Shown in pieces: positions 10,965 through 21,086 of a stretch of DNA of 64,000 nucleotides. The notes below the pieces were generated by a model that saw nothing but the letters and a program-made list of their open reading frames with translations, had not been told where the DNA came from and did not search any database. A program made the translations under genes and the position numbers. The stretch's first letter is position 1. Every line of letters begins with the position of its first letter. Source of the stretch: Echinometra lucunter (lineage: Eukaryota; Echinodermata; Echinoidea; Camarodonta; Echinometridae); the NCBI GenBank assembly GCA_029962745.1, contig CM057162.1, positions 14,110,657 through 14,174,656 of the forward strand, written 5' to 3'.

Positions 10965-11774
10965 CTCTTGAACAGATTGTTCGATTTTGCTCTAACTTTC
11001 ACCGTTTACTCTTCTTGATCATGATGCCTGGGTTGAATTCTCCTTTAGACAAGTGGAAGAAAATAAATGTTTCTTTGCATTTGAATTTGAAAAAAAAAAA
11101 ATTCTCTTGAAATAAAGTCATTTCACCCATCACTCTACCACTTTCTCACATACATTTCTCTAAAATCTGTTGCTTTAGCTCAGCCATCTCTGATTCTGAC
11201 CCCCCTTCCCCACTTTTTCCTTCACTTCATTTACTGATCACCCATTTCTTTTCTTTGCTTTCTCTTCCAGTCATCCCTGGGCAGTCATCCTTCACTTATA
11301 CCCCTTTCTCATGCTTATTTCCCTTTATTTACTTTTTATAAGGGCTCTTTTAGGCTCTTTATCCCATTTGCTCTTGGATTTTTTTTTCTTATTTTCTACC
11401 TTCTCTGACTTCTCAATCATTCCTATTTTCTTTTACTGCCAAGTTGTCTCTTACTCACTCATATTCCTTTTTCTCAAGCTCCCTCTCAAATCTGTGTCAT
11501 CTGTTGCTTTCTCTCTCTAGTTCCATTCTTTCAAGTTGTCATTCACTCACCCAGGATTCAGTAAAAGAGGGGCACAATATTCAGAAAATATTTACCTGGT
11601 AAAGAGAGAGGGGGCATCCAATTGAGTTGTGTACTCAACTCGTATGCATAACACTTGGCTTGGGGGGAGGGGCACGGGCACAGACCAGATATGCACCCCC
11701 CCCCCTCCGTGCCCTTACCCTCTGAAATCTTTTTCATAATGTTGCTTTTTCTTCTCTGTTATCTCCTCTTTACA
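10965..11774. other. Pyrimidine-rich DNA without recognised genes
   Basis: A long CT-rich stretch runs from about 11120 to 11530, with many TTCTTTTC-type words. Its open frames are low-complexity and not credible. CACCCCCCCCCC tracts near 11695 add another C run. Confidence 0.3.
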
Positions 11775-12196
11775 CATTGGAACCCATGGCCTTACACAGC
11801 AGGGGGAGGAGGGCTTTGCCGCCCCCTGGAATTTTGTAAACTTATATTTTTTTACTGAAAATTTACCAAAAGTATGAACCAAATCCTTCAATTTCACTTT
11901 AAAAAATACAAAAATGCCCTCATGACCAGCTCTGTCTCTTTGCTCCTTTGCTTTCGAGTTTCTTAAAAAAATTCAACTTGTCTTGCCCCCCCCCCCTGAA
12001 AAAATTTCTGCGTACGGCCCAGATGGAACCTTGTTATAAAAACACTGCTATATAAAAACTCTTGTTATGACAAGTAATTCTGGCAGTCCAAATTCTCTGT
12101 ATATTTTATTGTTTTCTTAGCCCTTGATAACAGGGATTTGATACAAAGAGGTAATTTTCGTGGTCCCAAGGAGTTTGTTATCGTAAGGTTCCACTG
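11775..12196. mobile_element. pogo-like TIR element, interrupted by a MITE
   Basis: The left tip CATTGGAACC and, after the interruption, TTGTTATAAAAACACTGC are matched at the right end by GTTATCGTAAGGTTCCACTG. This is the layout of pogo/Tigger-type TIRs (CAGTGGAACCTCGTTATAA). The element is about 180 bp without the insertion and has no coding capacity. A MITE (11785-12022) sits inside the left TIR. Confidence 0.5.
11785..12022 (+). mobile_element. MITE, GGCCGTACGCAG family, copy 2, with TSD
   Basis: The left end CATGGCCTTACACAGCAGGG and the right end CTGCGTACGGCCCAG are inverted and carry facing G and C runs. Flanks are TTGGAACC (11777-11784) and ATGGAACC (12023-12030), an 8-bp target duplication with one mismatch. 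The 8-bp TSD and the CA...TG-type tip fit a non-autonomous hAT element. It is inserted in the left TIR of a pogo-like element. Confidence 0.65.
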
Positions 12197-12414
12197 CAGC
12201 TCCTCTGATTTCATAATGCCATAAAATTCTAGTGATAAAACTGATGATCAGACATTTGCTCCAGCAACACTTGCTCCTGGCTTTATTTCATAAGTTGAAA
12301 TGGATCATCAAAAGCACATCCTGAACTTGAAAATGAAGGAAATTCGAAAAACATTCAGTCACAATAACTACCAGTTCATGAAGGCAACATAGATGCATGA
12401 ACAGGCAGTACATG

Positions 12415-12505
12415 TCGGATAGTTTCAGGGGGTGTGTGAGGGTCCAAGATTATGCTGGCATACTCCATGATTGGTTGTAAAAGGGTACTGTAGCACAGTG
12501 AAGAT
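12415..12505 (-). pseudogene. LINE reverse-transcriptase relic
   Basis: On the - strand one frame reads YSTLLQPIMEYASIILDPHT. This is the segment found after the RT core in CR1/L2/Jockey-type LINEs, typically a P-LEYA-WDP-T motif. Neighbouring frames hold stops, and homology fades within about 100 bp on each side. It is a short decayed LINE fragment, not a host exon, despite an acceptor-like CAG upstream near 12640. Confidence 0.45.
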
Positions 12506-14870
12506 CGGAAGCCAGTGGAGACAACAAATACATGTACCAGTACTGAGAGATGATGTTACACTGAGCAGCTCTGAACCCATTCATTTCAAGCACCAATACT
12601 TGACACATAGAGGTCTGTGTAGGAAGTGTAGACAATGATAACCTGTTTCAAAGCAAAGGAAATAAAAAAAAATGTTGAGATTGTCAAATTCTTGAAAAAA
12701 CAGAACTGTAATTAGGCCGAGTTAAAAAAAAAAAAAAAATAGCTTCTAGTACTAACTTTTTGAAAAAAGGAGGATGAGGGCACCTTTTTTTTTTCTGCCT
12801 TTCCACTACACAACGCTATTCAGGTAGTCTAATTTCCAGTCATTTTTCAAGTACAGTATGATATGTAAGCTGTGCATGTCCAAGCTTCAACAGCTGGAAA
12901 CAGCGAAAATCAATCAAAATTTCGTTAGAATAAAAATCATTTTTGATGCGGCGGCAAAAATAATGCAGGCGGGGACAAGAAACTAATATTTTTTTTTTAC
13001 TTGGCCTTAGCAAAAACATTTTTCAACATAATAGTGAAGTGCAGAGGCTGACAAACAAGGCCTCATAGACAGTGCTGAAAAAGGTATCTCTCTCCCCCCC
13101 CTCCCCTGGAAAAAAGTGGATTGAAAAACATAACAGAGTATTCTATCGTAAGACTGTCTGGGAAATAGAGTGACTGTACACTACCCACAATGCTCTGATC
13201 CACAAAATAACATGGGCCGTGGAACTGCGGGGGCTGCAGACCCCCCCCCCCCCCCCTGTTAGTAGACGCGTTTGCCTATGTACAAAAACCTGGAAATGAT
13301 TGTGGTTTGTACGCACAGCCCCCCCCCTTTCAAAAACTTTTTGCGGCTTCTGACTTGGTACAATAATTTTCAACAAAACTGTATTCAACTGTGGTAAAGT
13401 GGAAAATTTCAACTAAAGAGCTGCTTCTTGTAAAGTGCCACTGCACTGCCACGACTGTCATCAACATAACTACGGTGCATTTCATGATCAGGATGATCAG
13501 ACCAAGACATAAGTCTCAAGTAAAGTTACTGTAGTGTTGCTGTAAGAGTCTAACAGTACACTAACACTACAGTTTGACACTCTTGATCATGTTGATCATC
13601 ATTTTTTTCTCTTTCCATTAGTGATCATAAGTTCATAACCAATACTATTATAAAATGTTTTACTTTTATATGAGTCGTCAAAAACAGAAATGCACCGTGA
13701 ATGTACGACTGACGAGTCACACAGTACAAATTACAGCTAGGTCATGAACGTCACCCAAAGCTGAGGCCAAAGTTGACGAGTACAGCAGCGCTAGCGCTCC
13801 GTACGTAGCGAGTTTAGCCCTCACTGTGGCGGGGCTGTGTCGGCAGTGCGGAGTCGCGTACTGGCACTTGAAGTTGAACGAATGATCTCCGACCCCGACC
13901 CCCCAATAAAAAGAAAGAAAGAAAAAATCAGGCTATGTAATAGTGCTGAATTTATGGAGATATTACAACATTGATTTTTAAGCATGTTTTCTGAGTGGTA
14001 GGCCTACCTACCACAAAATATCTAATCCTGGTTCAACAGCAAAATCGAAGGTGATCATACTCGTCGGATAGTGGTGGTCATCAGCTAGCTGTATATAATG
14101 TACATATTGTAATTTCTGCAATAGCTTAGCTTTAGCTAGCGCAAGGAGCTCCTCGGCAAGTGATATCGAGGCAAAATATAGAAGGCCGGCCGGGCGGTTG
14201 GACGTCGTCATCGCTTGCATACATGCTCGGCTGCGGCGCGGCTACATTTCCCTAGCACAGATTGCTGCATCTAGTTTGATAGAGATCGATGGTGCAGGAC
14301 ACTCATGTCATCAATATCTTTGAATGAACGCATGAGGACGCTCGTTCAAACAGCATTTTAAACATCGCACTGCCGTTAATTCTGACCAAATTTTCTGTTC
14401 GAACCGTAGTCTATTTTCTCTTTTTTTTGAGAGTAAATGAAATCTGTTTTGTCTGATACTTTCAGATTTTGCTAATTACATATATTGAAAGAGATTTACA
14501 TACAATTCACCCATTTTCAAGCTCATTTTCGACAATTTTGCAAAGCTACCAAATACCTTTAACATTTTGTACCACAGGCAAGCGAGTGGAAGTCGCCTGC
14601 TTATTAGCCTGCTTATTTTACAGATCATGATCCAAACAAATTTTCAAACCGCTCGGCATCGCAACATCGCAACGTTTGCCAGAGCTCTTGTAGTGATATC
14701 ATGGAGTGCAAGTCTTTGGAACTGATGTTCCACAGCAGCTAAATAACTACACATTTCTAACGTGTCATGCCGTGTGATTAATGTCCTTTTGATGCGAGCC
14801 TCACAGTTGAGGCTAGCTCTTAACTGAATTTGACCTTCGTTATGATTGGCAGTGCACGTGTTTCCTTTAA
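12506..14870. other. Intergenic DNA with C tracts and one CpG-rich stretch
   Basis: 13085-13110, 13240-13257 and 13319-13328 hold C runs of the kind found at TE ends. 13528-13573 is a small hairpin (ACTGTAGTGTT facing AACACTACAGT). 13760-13870 is CpG-rich (GCAGCGCTAGCGCTCCGTAC) and could be promoter DNA. 14008-14220 is open on the - strand but has no convincing donor. No gene is supported. Confidence 0.3.
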
Positions 14871-15435
14871 AGGGAAAGTCCACCCCAGAAGTTTCACTGT
14901 TTCAATAAAAGGAGATGAATTTGAACAGCATTTTAAAAAAGAAATGAGCAAAATTGGTCAAGGAATAAGAAAATTACACTCATTTACATTTTCTAGTAAA
15001 TTACTCTCAGCTCTGCAACTGGCAACACTGATGACATCATATGCGAGCAGCTCTCCAGTCACTTTTTACATGAAATTTCACATTTTCTCAATTTTCTTGG
15101 AAATTACACATTTTCTTATACCCCATAGTCAAAGTATGTTATGTAAAAAGCAATTCTTCTGAACCGTGATACATTGATTATGGGGGTTAGAAAATGTGTA
15201 ACTTCCAAGAAAATAGAGAAAATGTGAAATTTCATGTACAAAGTGAATGGAGACCTGCTCATGTGTGATGTCATCAGTGTTGCCAATTTGCATAGCCGAG
15301 AGTAATTTACTAGAAAATGTAAATGAGTGTAAATTTCTTATTATTTGACTGATTTTTCTCATTTCTTTTTTAAAATGCTGTTCAAATTTATCTCCTTTTA
15401 TTGGAACTGTGAAACTTCTAGGGTGGACTTACCCT
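14871..15435. mobile_element. 565-bp palindromic (foldback) element
   Basis: The tips AGGGAAAGTCCACCCC and GGGTGGACTTACCCT face each other, and almost the entire sequence folds back with arms of about 250 bp. Each arm carries CAACACTGATGACATCA, TTTACATTTTCTAGTAAATT and GAAATTTCACATTTTCTC in inverted order. The short open frames on both strands are mirror images forced by the palindrome. It shares arm words with the palindrome at 10583-10964. Confidence 0.75.
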
Positions 15436-16173
15436 GTAACAAGCAGATTTCCTATAATTTCCCCCACCACTCCCTGTGGTGATATCCAGACTCAGAGAAC
15501 TACTTCATTGGAAGTTGAAATTACATATTTTTGGAAAGATTGCCTGTATTATGTCTTCCAGATTACAGTAATATAGAACTAAAAGTAGAAACTTTAGTGT
15601 GCACATTTTACAATTACATGGTGCAAAATGTAAGAATAATACAGCATCGCCACATTATTCATCTATTTCCAAATAACAAAAGTTCTTGCCACAAAAGCTG
15701 CCATTGGAATGTTAAGTTTAATGATGCAAAAGTTTCTCGGAATTATTGAGAGCAGTAATGAGAACGTTTTTTTTTTTTTTTTTTTTTTTAAATTTTAATT
15801 TTTCACACTTTGAATTTGTATTGCAGTCTGAAAAACGGGGGAGGAAAATCTGAATAAGCAACTCATGAGAGGTCATTCAAAAGTTTATATGGGTTGGCAA
15901 TGAAATACCCTGGGGAAAGGTTGTTTTTTCCATTTTATGAAAATATGGAAAAAAATTCCCCTTCTGACATATAAAAGTTTAATGGCTCATCATGTTTCTG
16001 AATGATCTGAAATTTCAAGACTTATTCAGGGCATTTTCTTTTAAATGATAAACACCCAGATGCTTAACAATGGAAATAGCTTTCATGAAAGTGTCAAAAC
16101 AAAACTGAAAGGATGAGATGATAAAAAAATGCCACTTTCCTGTTCAATTTGAGACTTCCCTTCTCCCTCACAG
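15436..16173. other. AT-rich DNA with a T tract
   Basis: Contains a run of more than 20 T at 15767-15789. No exon or repeat boundary is supported until the acceptor at 16171-16173. Confidence 0.3.
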
Positions 16174-16255
16174 TTGTTTATTGACAAAACATGTAAAACT
16201 GTAAAAGGATACTTAGCCGGTTTACCTAGAAGTGCATTTAACTTCTTGTTTCTGG
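16174..16255 (+). CDS. Candidate internal exon, unidentified gene
   Basis: An 82-bp segment is bounded by a strong acceptor (CTTCCCTTCTCCCTCACAG) and a strong donor (CTGG then GTAAGATA). It is open in one frame from phase 0 to phase 1 and encodes LFIDKTCKTVKGYLAGLPRS followed by AFNFLFL. Splice quality and intact frame make it more credible than neighbouring chance frames. I found no partner exons with matching phase; a short segment at 17231-17267 has splice-like ends but the wrong phase. The protein family is unknown. Confidence 0.4.
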
Positions 16256-17973
16256 GTAAGATAATTACATTAGCACATGATGGGACTTTGCGCATGGGAA
16301 GCCATGGGAATAACAAAGGAAATGTTTTCTGTCTGGTTGGTTTTCCGGCTTTGTCCTAACACATATCTACCATGCTTATTTTTCCTGCAACCCTCTCTGT
16401 CTGTCGAATTTTTTCTCAAGGAATTTGCCTGTCAACTCTTGTTTCGTTGATGCGACGCCTCTTCTTGACACGTCATGTAGGTCTCATTTAGAGTGTACGA
16501 CCTTGTGTTATTTGAAGTGGTTGGAAATTCAGTTACCAATCTTTTGAGAGAAGGTTAACATGCTGGAAGGTATTACCCATGAAATTGAGAAATATTCACG
16601 CTATTAAAAATGGCTCAGGAGTCTGGAGAGATGAGATATTTCTTGTCACATTGAACAGCTTTTTCCAATTTTTCTTTCATTTAGTTTTGTTTTGTAATCA
16701 TTCATATTTATTTATAAGATTTGGAACTTATTACAGTAATATCCTAATTTTTCCTTTCCCCTCTTTTTCCATACATAATCTTTATCGTGGCTTGTATTTT
16801 TCTCTGAAAGCAGCCACGTGTACTGAGTACCTACTGAAGATTAATGTCAAAATGAAAGTGCTTGAATGATACATGACTTATATTTTGACTTGCATGAATA
16901 AAAACCAAAAAAATGAGGAAAGATCTACGGCAAGCAGTATTCCTTGAACTCATCTAAAGTGAAATTTAGTGCATTTTTTTCGTGTTGTTTATCTGCATTT
17001 AGTATTTCAAATGCATATCACAAGAATTGATTTAAATGATGTCTTGAATTTCATACCTCTATAGATTGATTTTTCACAGTAGCAAGCCCCTAAGTTATTG
17101 AGTTTGTAATATTAATCATGCTATGAGAACTTAAGTGGAGAGTCGTTTTCTTCATAGTACCGTACCTGCATAATTAGAAGTCGGTTACACTAAAGTGCAT
17201 TTGCTACTGACCCTCTGTTACTGGAAACAGCTTAAATACTTCAAAGAAAGCAATGTTTACCTGCATGGTGAGTCTGATGAAGGATCATAAAGTTTATAAC
17301 TGTTCCCAGTCATATAGCTATGTTTGCACGGCAGTCATAGTTTTAAAACAGTAAGTTAGCAAAACCTTGATGTTTTGAATAGCATGGAGTTAAAACGAAG
17401 ACAAGGGATCATACAGGACCAAATCAATGACACTCAAAGTCACAAAACTACAGACTAGGAGTATGCATCCACATTGGTAGTCTGCAGGCTCAATCGAAAG
17501 TGGGAATCGAAAGTGGGACTGATGGAGAAAATGCCCTTTGCTGTAGTTGCTGCTGACGCAGCTAGAGAGTGGCAAAGTATGGCTCTTCCAAGGCAAGGTT
17601 TTTGACTTGGAATTATGCTTGAGTATCATAACATATATACCCCATGTTCAGACACAAAAAATCTGTTGTATAGCTATACTGAAACAGCATAGCTATATAA
17701 TGGATTTCTGTGTCTGTAAGCTAACTAACAGAATGATGTATAAAGAAACATGGTATAACGAAACTAGGGTCTGAGCATCGTTTTGAACTAGAACTTGATA
17801 AAGAATCATGGTCCATGTGTGTCTGATAAAGAGTTTGGGATGTGTGTCTGAGCACTCTGTTTGCTATTTAGTGATTCGTTCTACTTTTCTTTATCGGGTT
17901 TGGGGATAAGCATTTTGCGTCTGAACAGACTAATATCTGTTTTTATGGACTAGCAAAATACTGTGTCTCCTTG
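16256..17973. other. AT-rich DNA, probably intronic
   Basis: No repeat boundary was recognised. The open frame at 16579-16869 is phenylalanine-rich and lacks splice support. Confidence 0.25.
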
Positions 17974-18416
17974 AACGTGTTTATTGAGGGTAACAGAGGG
18001 CTAATAAGTGACCCAAGTTCTGAACTAGCTTACCCGTTACCCTTGATAAACTCGACAGCAACTTGATTACCAAACTAGACTTGAGTTCCGCAAAAAAGGG
18101 GAATTTGATTACCGGTTGAATGAGATCGGCGACTCAAGTCGTGCCTATAAACACACCACGACTTCGGTCGCGTTTCATTTGGGAACTTCGGACTCCTGTT
18201 TCCGGATGAGATAAAAAGTAATAAGCCTGCCAGATCTGACCTTCACTGCCGGGTCACTTGCAGCTGGGCATGGGCTTGATGGTTTTGGGAACTCAGATCG
18301 CGACGATAAACACGGCATCCAGAGAGACCACCCATCATGAGCGCGATTTGTGTTCGCGACTCAGCTAAAGTACCCATTTCTAATTTCTAGAAATCGAGTT
18401 CCCTCACTAAACACAC
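17974..18416. mobile_element. TIR element with TGTTTA-GAGGG ends
   Basis: The left end GTGTTTATTGAGGGTAAC is matched by the right end TTCCCTCACTAAACACAC. Flanks TCCTTGAA and CCCTTGAG agree at 6 of 8 positions and may be a decayed 8-bp target duplication. Internally, ATAAACAC-type words and CGACTCAAGTCG repeat. It has a higher CpG content than its surroundings and no coding capacity. Confidence 0.5.
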
Positions 18417-19334
18417 CCCTTGAGTAAGGACCACCCTCTTCTTGTTGTTTTAGAGTTAACTGTAAGCTTGCTTTAATATGGTTTTGAAACTACAAGTAAA
18501 CCTAAAGTTTGGAAGCAACAAGAATAAGAGTGTCCACATGAGCTGGAACTGCACAATAACCCTTCCCTAAGGTTTCAGAGCCACAAGTAAACTGTAAGTT
18601 TTGGGGATGGCTGTGTGGACGTAACTATCAATGGAAACTCACCATCATCAACTCACCAGTCATGAAGTAAGCATTAAAACTTTTGAAATGGAAAGGGGAA
18701 ATATGAAACTGAAAATCAGAGGAATAAAAAGTCATAAGAAGATGAAATAACCTTTGAAAAGGGACTTTGCTGGCATTATTAAGAGATCTCTGTAGCACTT
18801 TCTCCTTATCCATGTTGATATTTATGTATGCTGTTGCGCCACGGGGAAGTCAAACAGACATGACTGTGACAGATTAGCTCTTTGAGTAGACAACCCACCT
18901 TTGATTGTGGTTTGCTTAGAAGAAACAAATTATGCTCCTGTACCCTCATGTGCAGTTGCAACAGCATGCTAAATGTTTGCATAGTCATTGTCTAGGTCTC
19001 TGGGCTATTAAAAGTTTGTCATCAAATACTAAAAAAAAATAACAATCCGTATATTCTTTGCAGTGAAGAGATCTTCTTTCTGTAATATGAAACATTTGGT
19101 AGTTCAACTGCATACTAGTTCAATTTAAGGTCATCATGTATACACACACACACACACACACCCACACACTCACATATATATATATATATGTATATATGTA
19201 TATACTTCGTTCTCATTTAGGTTTTTTTTATATATCCTACATAGGCATTTTAATATGTAAGATCAAGATCTAAGAAAAATAACATAGACTTGTCTGCATG
19301 TAAAAAGCTCCTTTTTTCAAGTTGTATGAAAAAT
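18417..19334. repeat. Unassigned DNA with CA and TA microsatellites
   Basis: A (CA)n run at 19141-19162 is followed by (TA)n with TGTA interruptions at about 19174-19204. 18628-18813 is open on the - strand with a good start context but a poor donor. No gene is supported. Confidence 0.4.
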
Positions 19335-19563
19335 GTAGTTAAAGGCATTGGATAACATTTTTTTTTTTTCCAGTATTTTTCCCTCCACAGGGATTTTATT
19401 GATTTCAATAGCAACACATTAACAAATATAATGCAAGGTACACGTACATCACTTTTATACATTGTAAATACAGTATACATCATTCAAACACGTATTCTTC
19501 GTTGAACTGTCGAGTTTCAAATGCATTCAAATATGAAACAGAATTAAAGAAAACATGTAAAAA

Positions 19564-19570
19564 TACACAC

Positions 19571-19605
<35 letters not shown>

Positions 19606-19640
19606 CACATATACATACACATACATACATACATACATAC
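19564..19640. repeat. CA/TA/CATA microsatellite in the LINE 3' region
   Basis: Compound repeat of (CA)n, (TA)n, (ACATATAC) and (CATA)n within the presumed 3' untranslated part of the LINE. Open frames here on both strands are products of the repeat. Confidence 0.6.
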
Positions 19641-19978
19641 AATTTCTCATCTTTTTAATATTGGCGTATACAGCAAATGAGGTCTGAATACTACGAGTTA
19701 TTAGAAAAACAGAAAAAAAAAATACAGCACGAGTCGACACCTCCGGTTACCTGTCCGCACCATTCAGCCGGAGAATAAGAAAAAAGAAGAAATGGTACAC
19801 TAACCATATTGTTCCGGCCGAACAGCGCGAACACGAACACTAAGAAAGCCAACCGGTACTGTATAAAGAAGTCGAAATAAAAAATACATCGTCATGTAAA
19901 TAACTCTCTAAACAGAAACCATTTTCTTACAAATAAATCTTTTTTACAATTTGAGTCTGCAATGTACTTTTCGTTTTT

Positions 19979-20025
19979 GTCTCGCCTGCGTAGCGGAGTG
20001 AGACATAGGTATCACTATTTCCGGT

Positions 20026-20061
<36 letters not shown>

Positions 20062-21086
20062 GTCGTCGTCAACAATTGTGTTGTACACCCAATAACTTTC
20101 TATAGCTTTAAGGTGGGATCACCAAATTCATACCAGAGGTCCATCTCTTGAAGGCGCAGGTCAAGTTCGAATATGAGTCGAATTTGAATAAGGTCAAAGG
20201 TCAAAGGTCAATGAACTTTCCATGACTGGCACTGTGCTATATTGTACACACAATAACTTTTTATACCTTCGAGGTAGGATTGCCAAATTCATACAAGAGG
20301 TCCATCTCTTGAAGGTTCAGGTCAAGTTCGAATGTGAGTTGAATTTGATTAAGGTCAAAGTTCAAAGGTCAATGAACTTTCCATGACTGGCACTGTGCTG
20401 TGTTGTACACACAATAACTTTCTATAGCTTCGAGGTGGGATCACCAAGTTTATACCAGAGGTACATCTCTTGAAGGCACAGGTCAAGTTTGAGTATGAGT
20501 TGAATTTGAATAAGGTCAGAGGTCAAAGGTCAATGAACTTTCCATGACTGGCACTGTGCTATGTTGTACACACAATAACTTTCTATACCTTCGAGGTAGG
20601 ATTGCCAAATTCATATGAGAGGTCCATCTCTTGAAGGTGCAGGTCAAGTTCGAATGTGAGTTGAATTTGATTAAGGTCAAAGGTCAATGAACTTTTCATA
20701 ACTGGCACTGTGCTATGTTGTACACCTAATAACTTTCTATAGCTTTGACGTGGAATCACCAAATTCATACCATTTTTCAAACAATAAGTTTGCCATAACA
20801 CCTTAATAATTAATTTAATTTTACAATTTTACTCACATTATTATCAGTTACATTCTTTTTCACTAACATTCATTTCCTTACTTGCATGGAAATAATTATA
20901 GCTTCATAGTATTAACAGCATTCTTAGTGTTATCTGATTTCCTAGGGATAAAGTAGGCCTATACCATTATTGCATATGTAAACTGTCAGAACCACAATTC
21001 ACCCCCTAAACTGCTGACAGCCTCAGAAGTCATATAGCATAGTTTTGACATGCAGTCTCTTCATGACTGCAATATGCAGGCGAGAC
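19979..21086. mobile_element. Element with GTCTCGCCTGC terminal repeats
   Basis: The left end GTCTCGCCTGCGTAGCGG contains its own hairpin (GTCTC facing GAGAC). The right end GCAGGCGAGAC at 21076-21086 is the exact inverse of the first 11 bases. Just inside the left end is a (GTCGGC)n run (20025-20072), then five tandem units. The element lies in the C-terminal coding end of the LINE: on its far side the LINE frame resumes and stops at 19946-19944. It belongs to the same structural class as the elements at 8585 and 39498. Confidence 0.65.
20089..20770. repeat. Five tandem units of 150-161 bp
   Basis: Units begin TGTTGTACACNCAATAACTT and contain a CCAAATTCATAC segment, GAGGTCCATCTCTTGAAGG, CAGGTCAAGTTCGAAT and one to three AGGTCA half-sites, ending ATGAACTTTCCATGACTGGC. 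Each unit is noncoding. Confidence 0.8.

Noticed and set aside
12450..12635. A - strand host exon after an acceptor-like CAG
   Set aside because: A neighbouring frame matches the post-RT segment of CR1/Jockey-type LINEs, so this is a LINE relic.
14008..14220. A - strand first exon with start near 14220
   Set aside because: Open and near CpG-rich DNA, but no good donor before the frame ends.
17231..17267. Splice-flanked 37-bp segment reading LKYFKESNVYLH
   Set aside because: Phase does not fit the exon at 16174-16255 and the acceptor is weak.
18628..18813. A - strand exon starting MDKEKVLQRSLNNASK
   Set aside because: Good start context, but the only donor is GTTATT and no partner exon was seen.
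20089..20770. A CRISPR-like repeat array
   Set aside because: Units are 150-161 bp tandem repeats with no spacer structure, in a eukaryotic TE.
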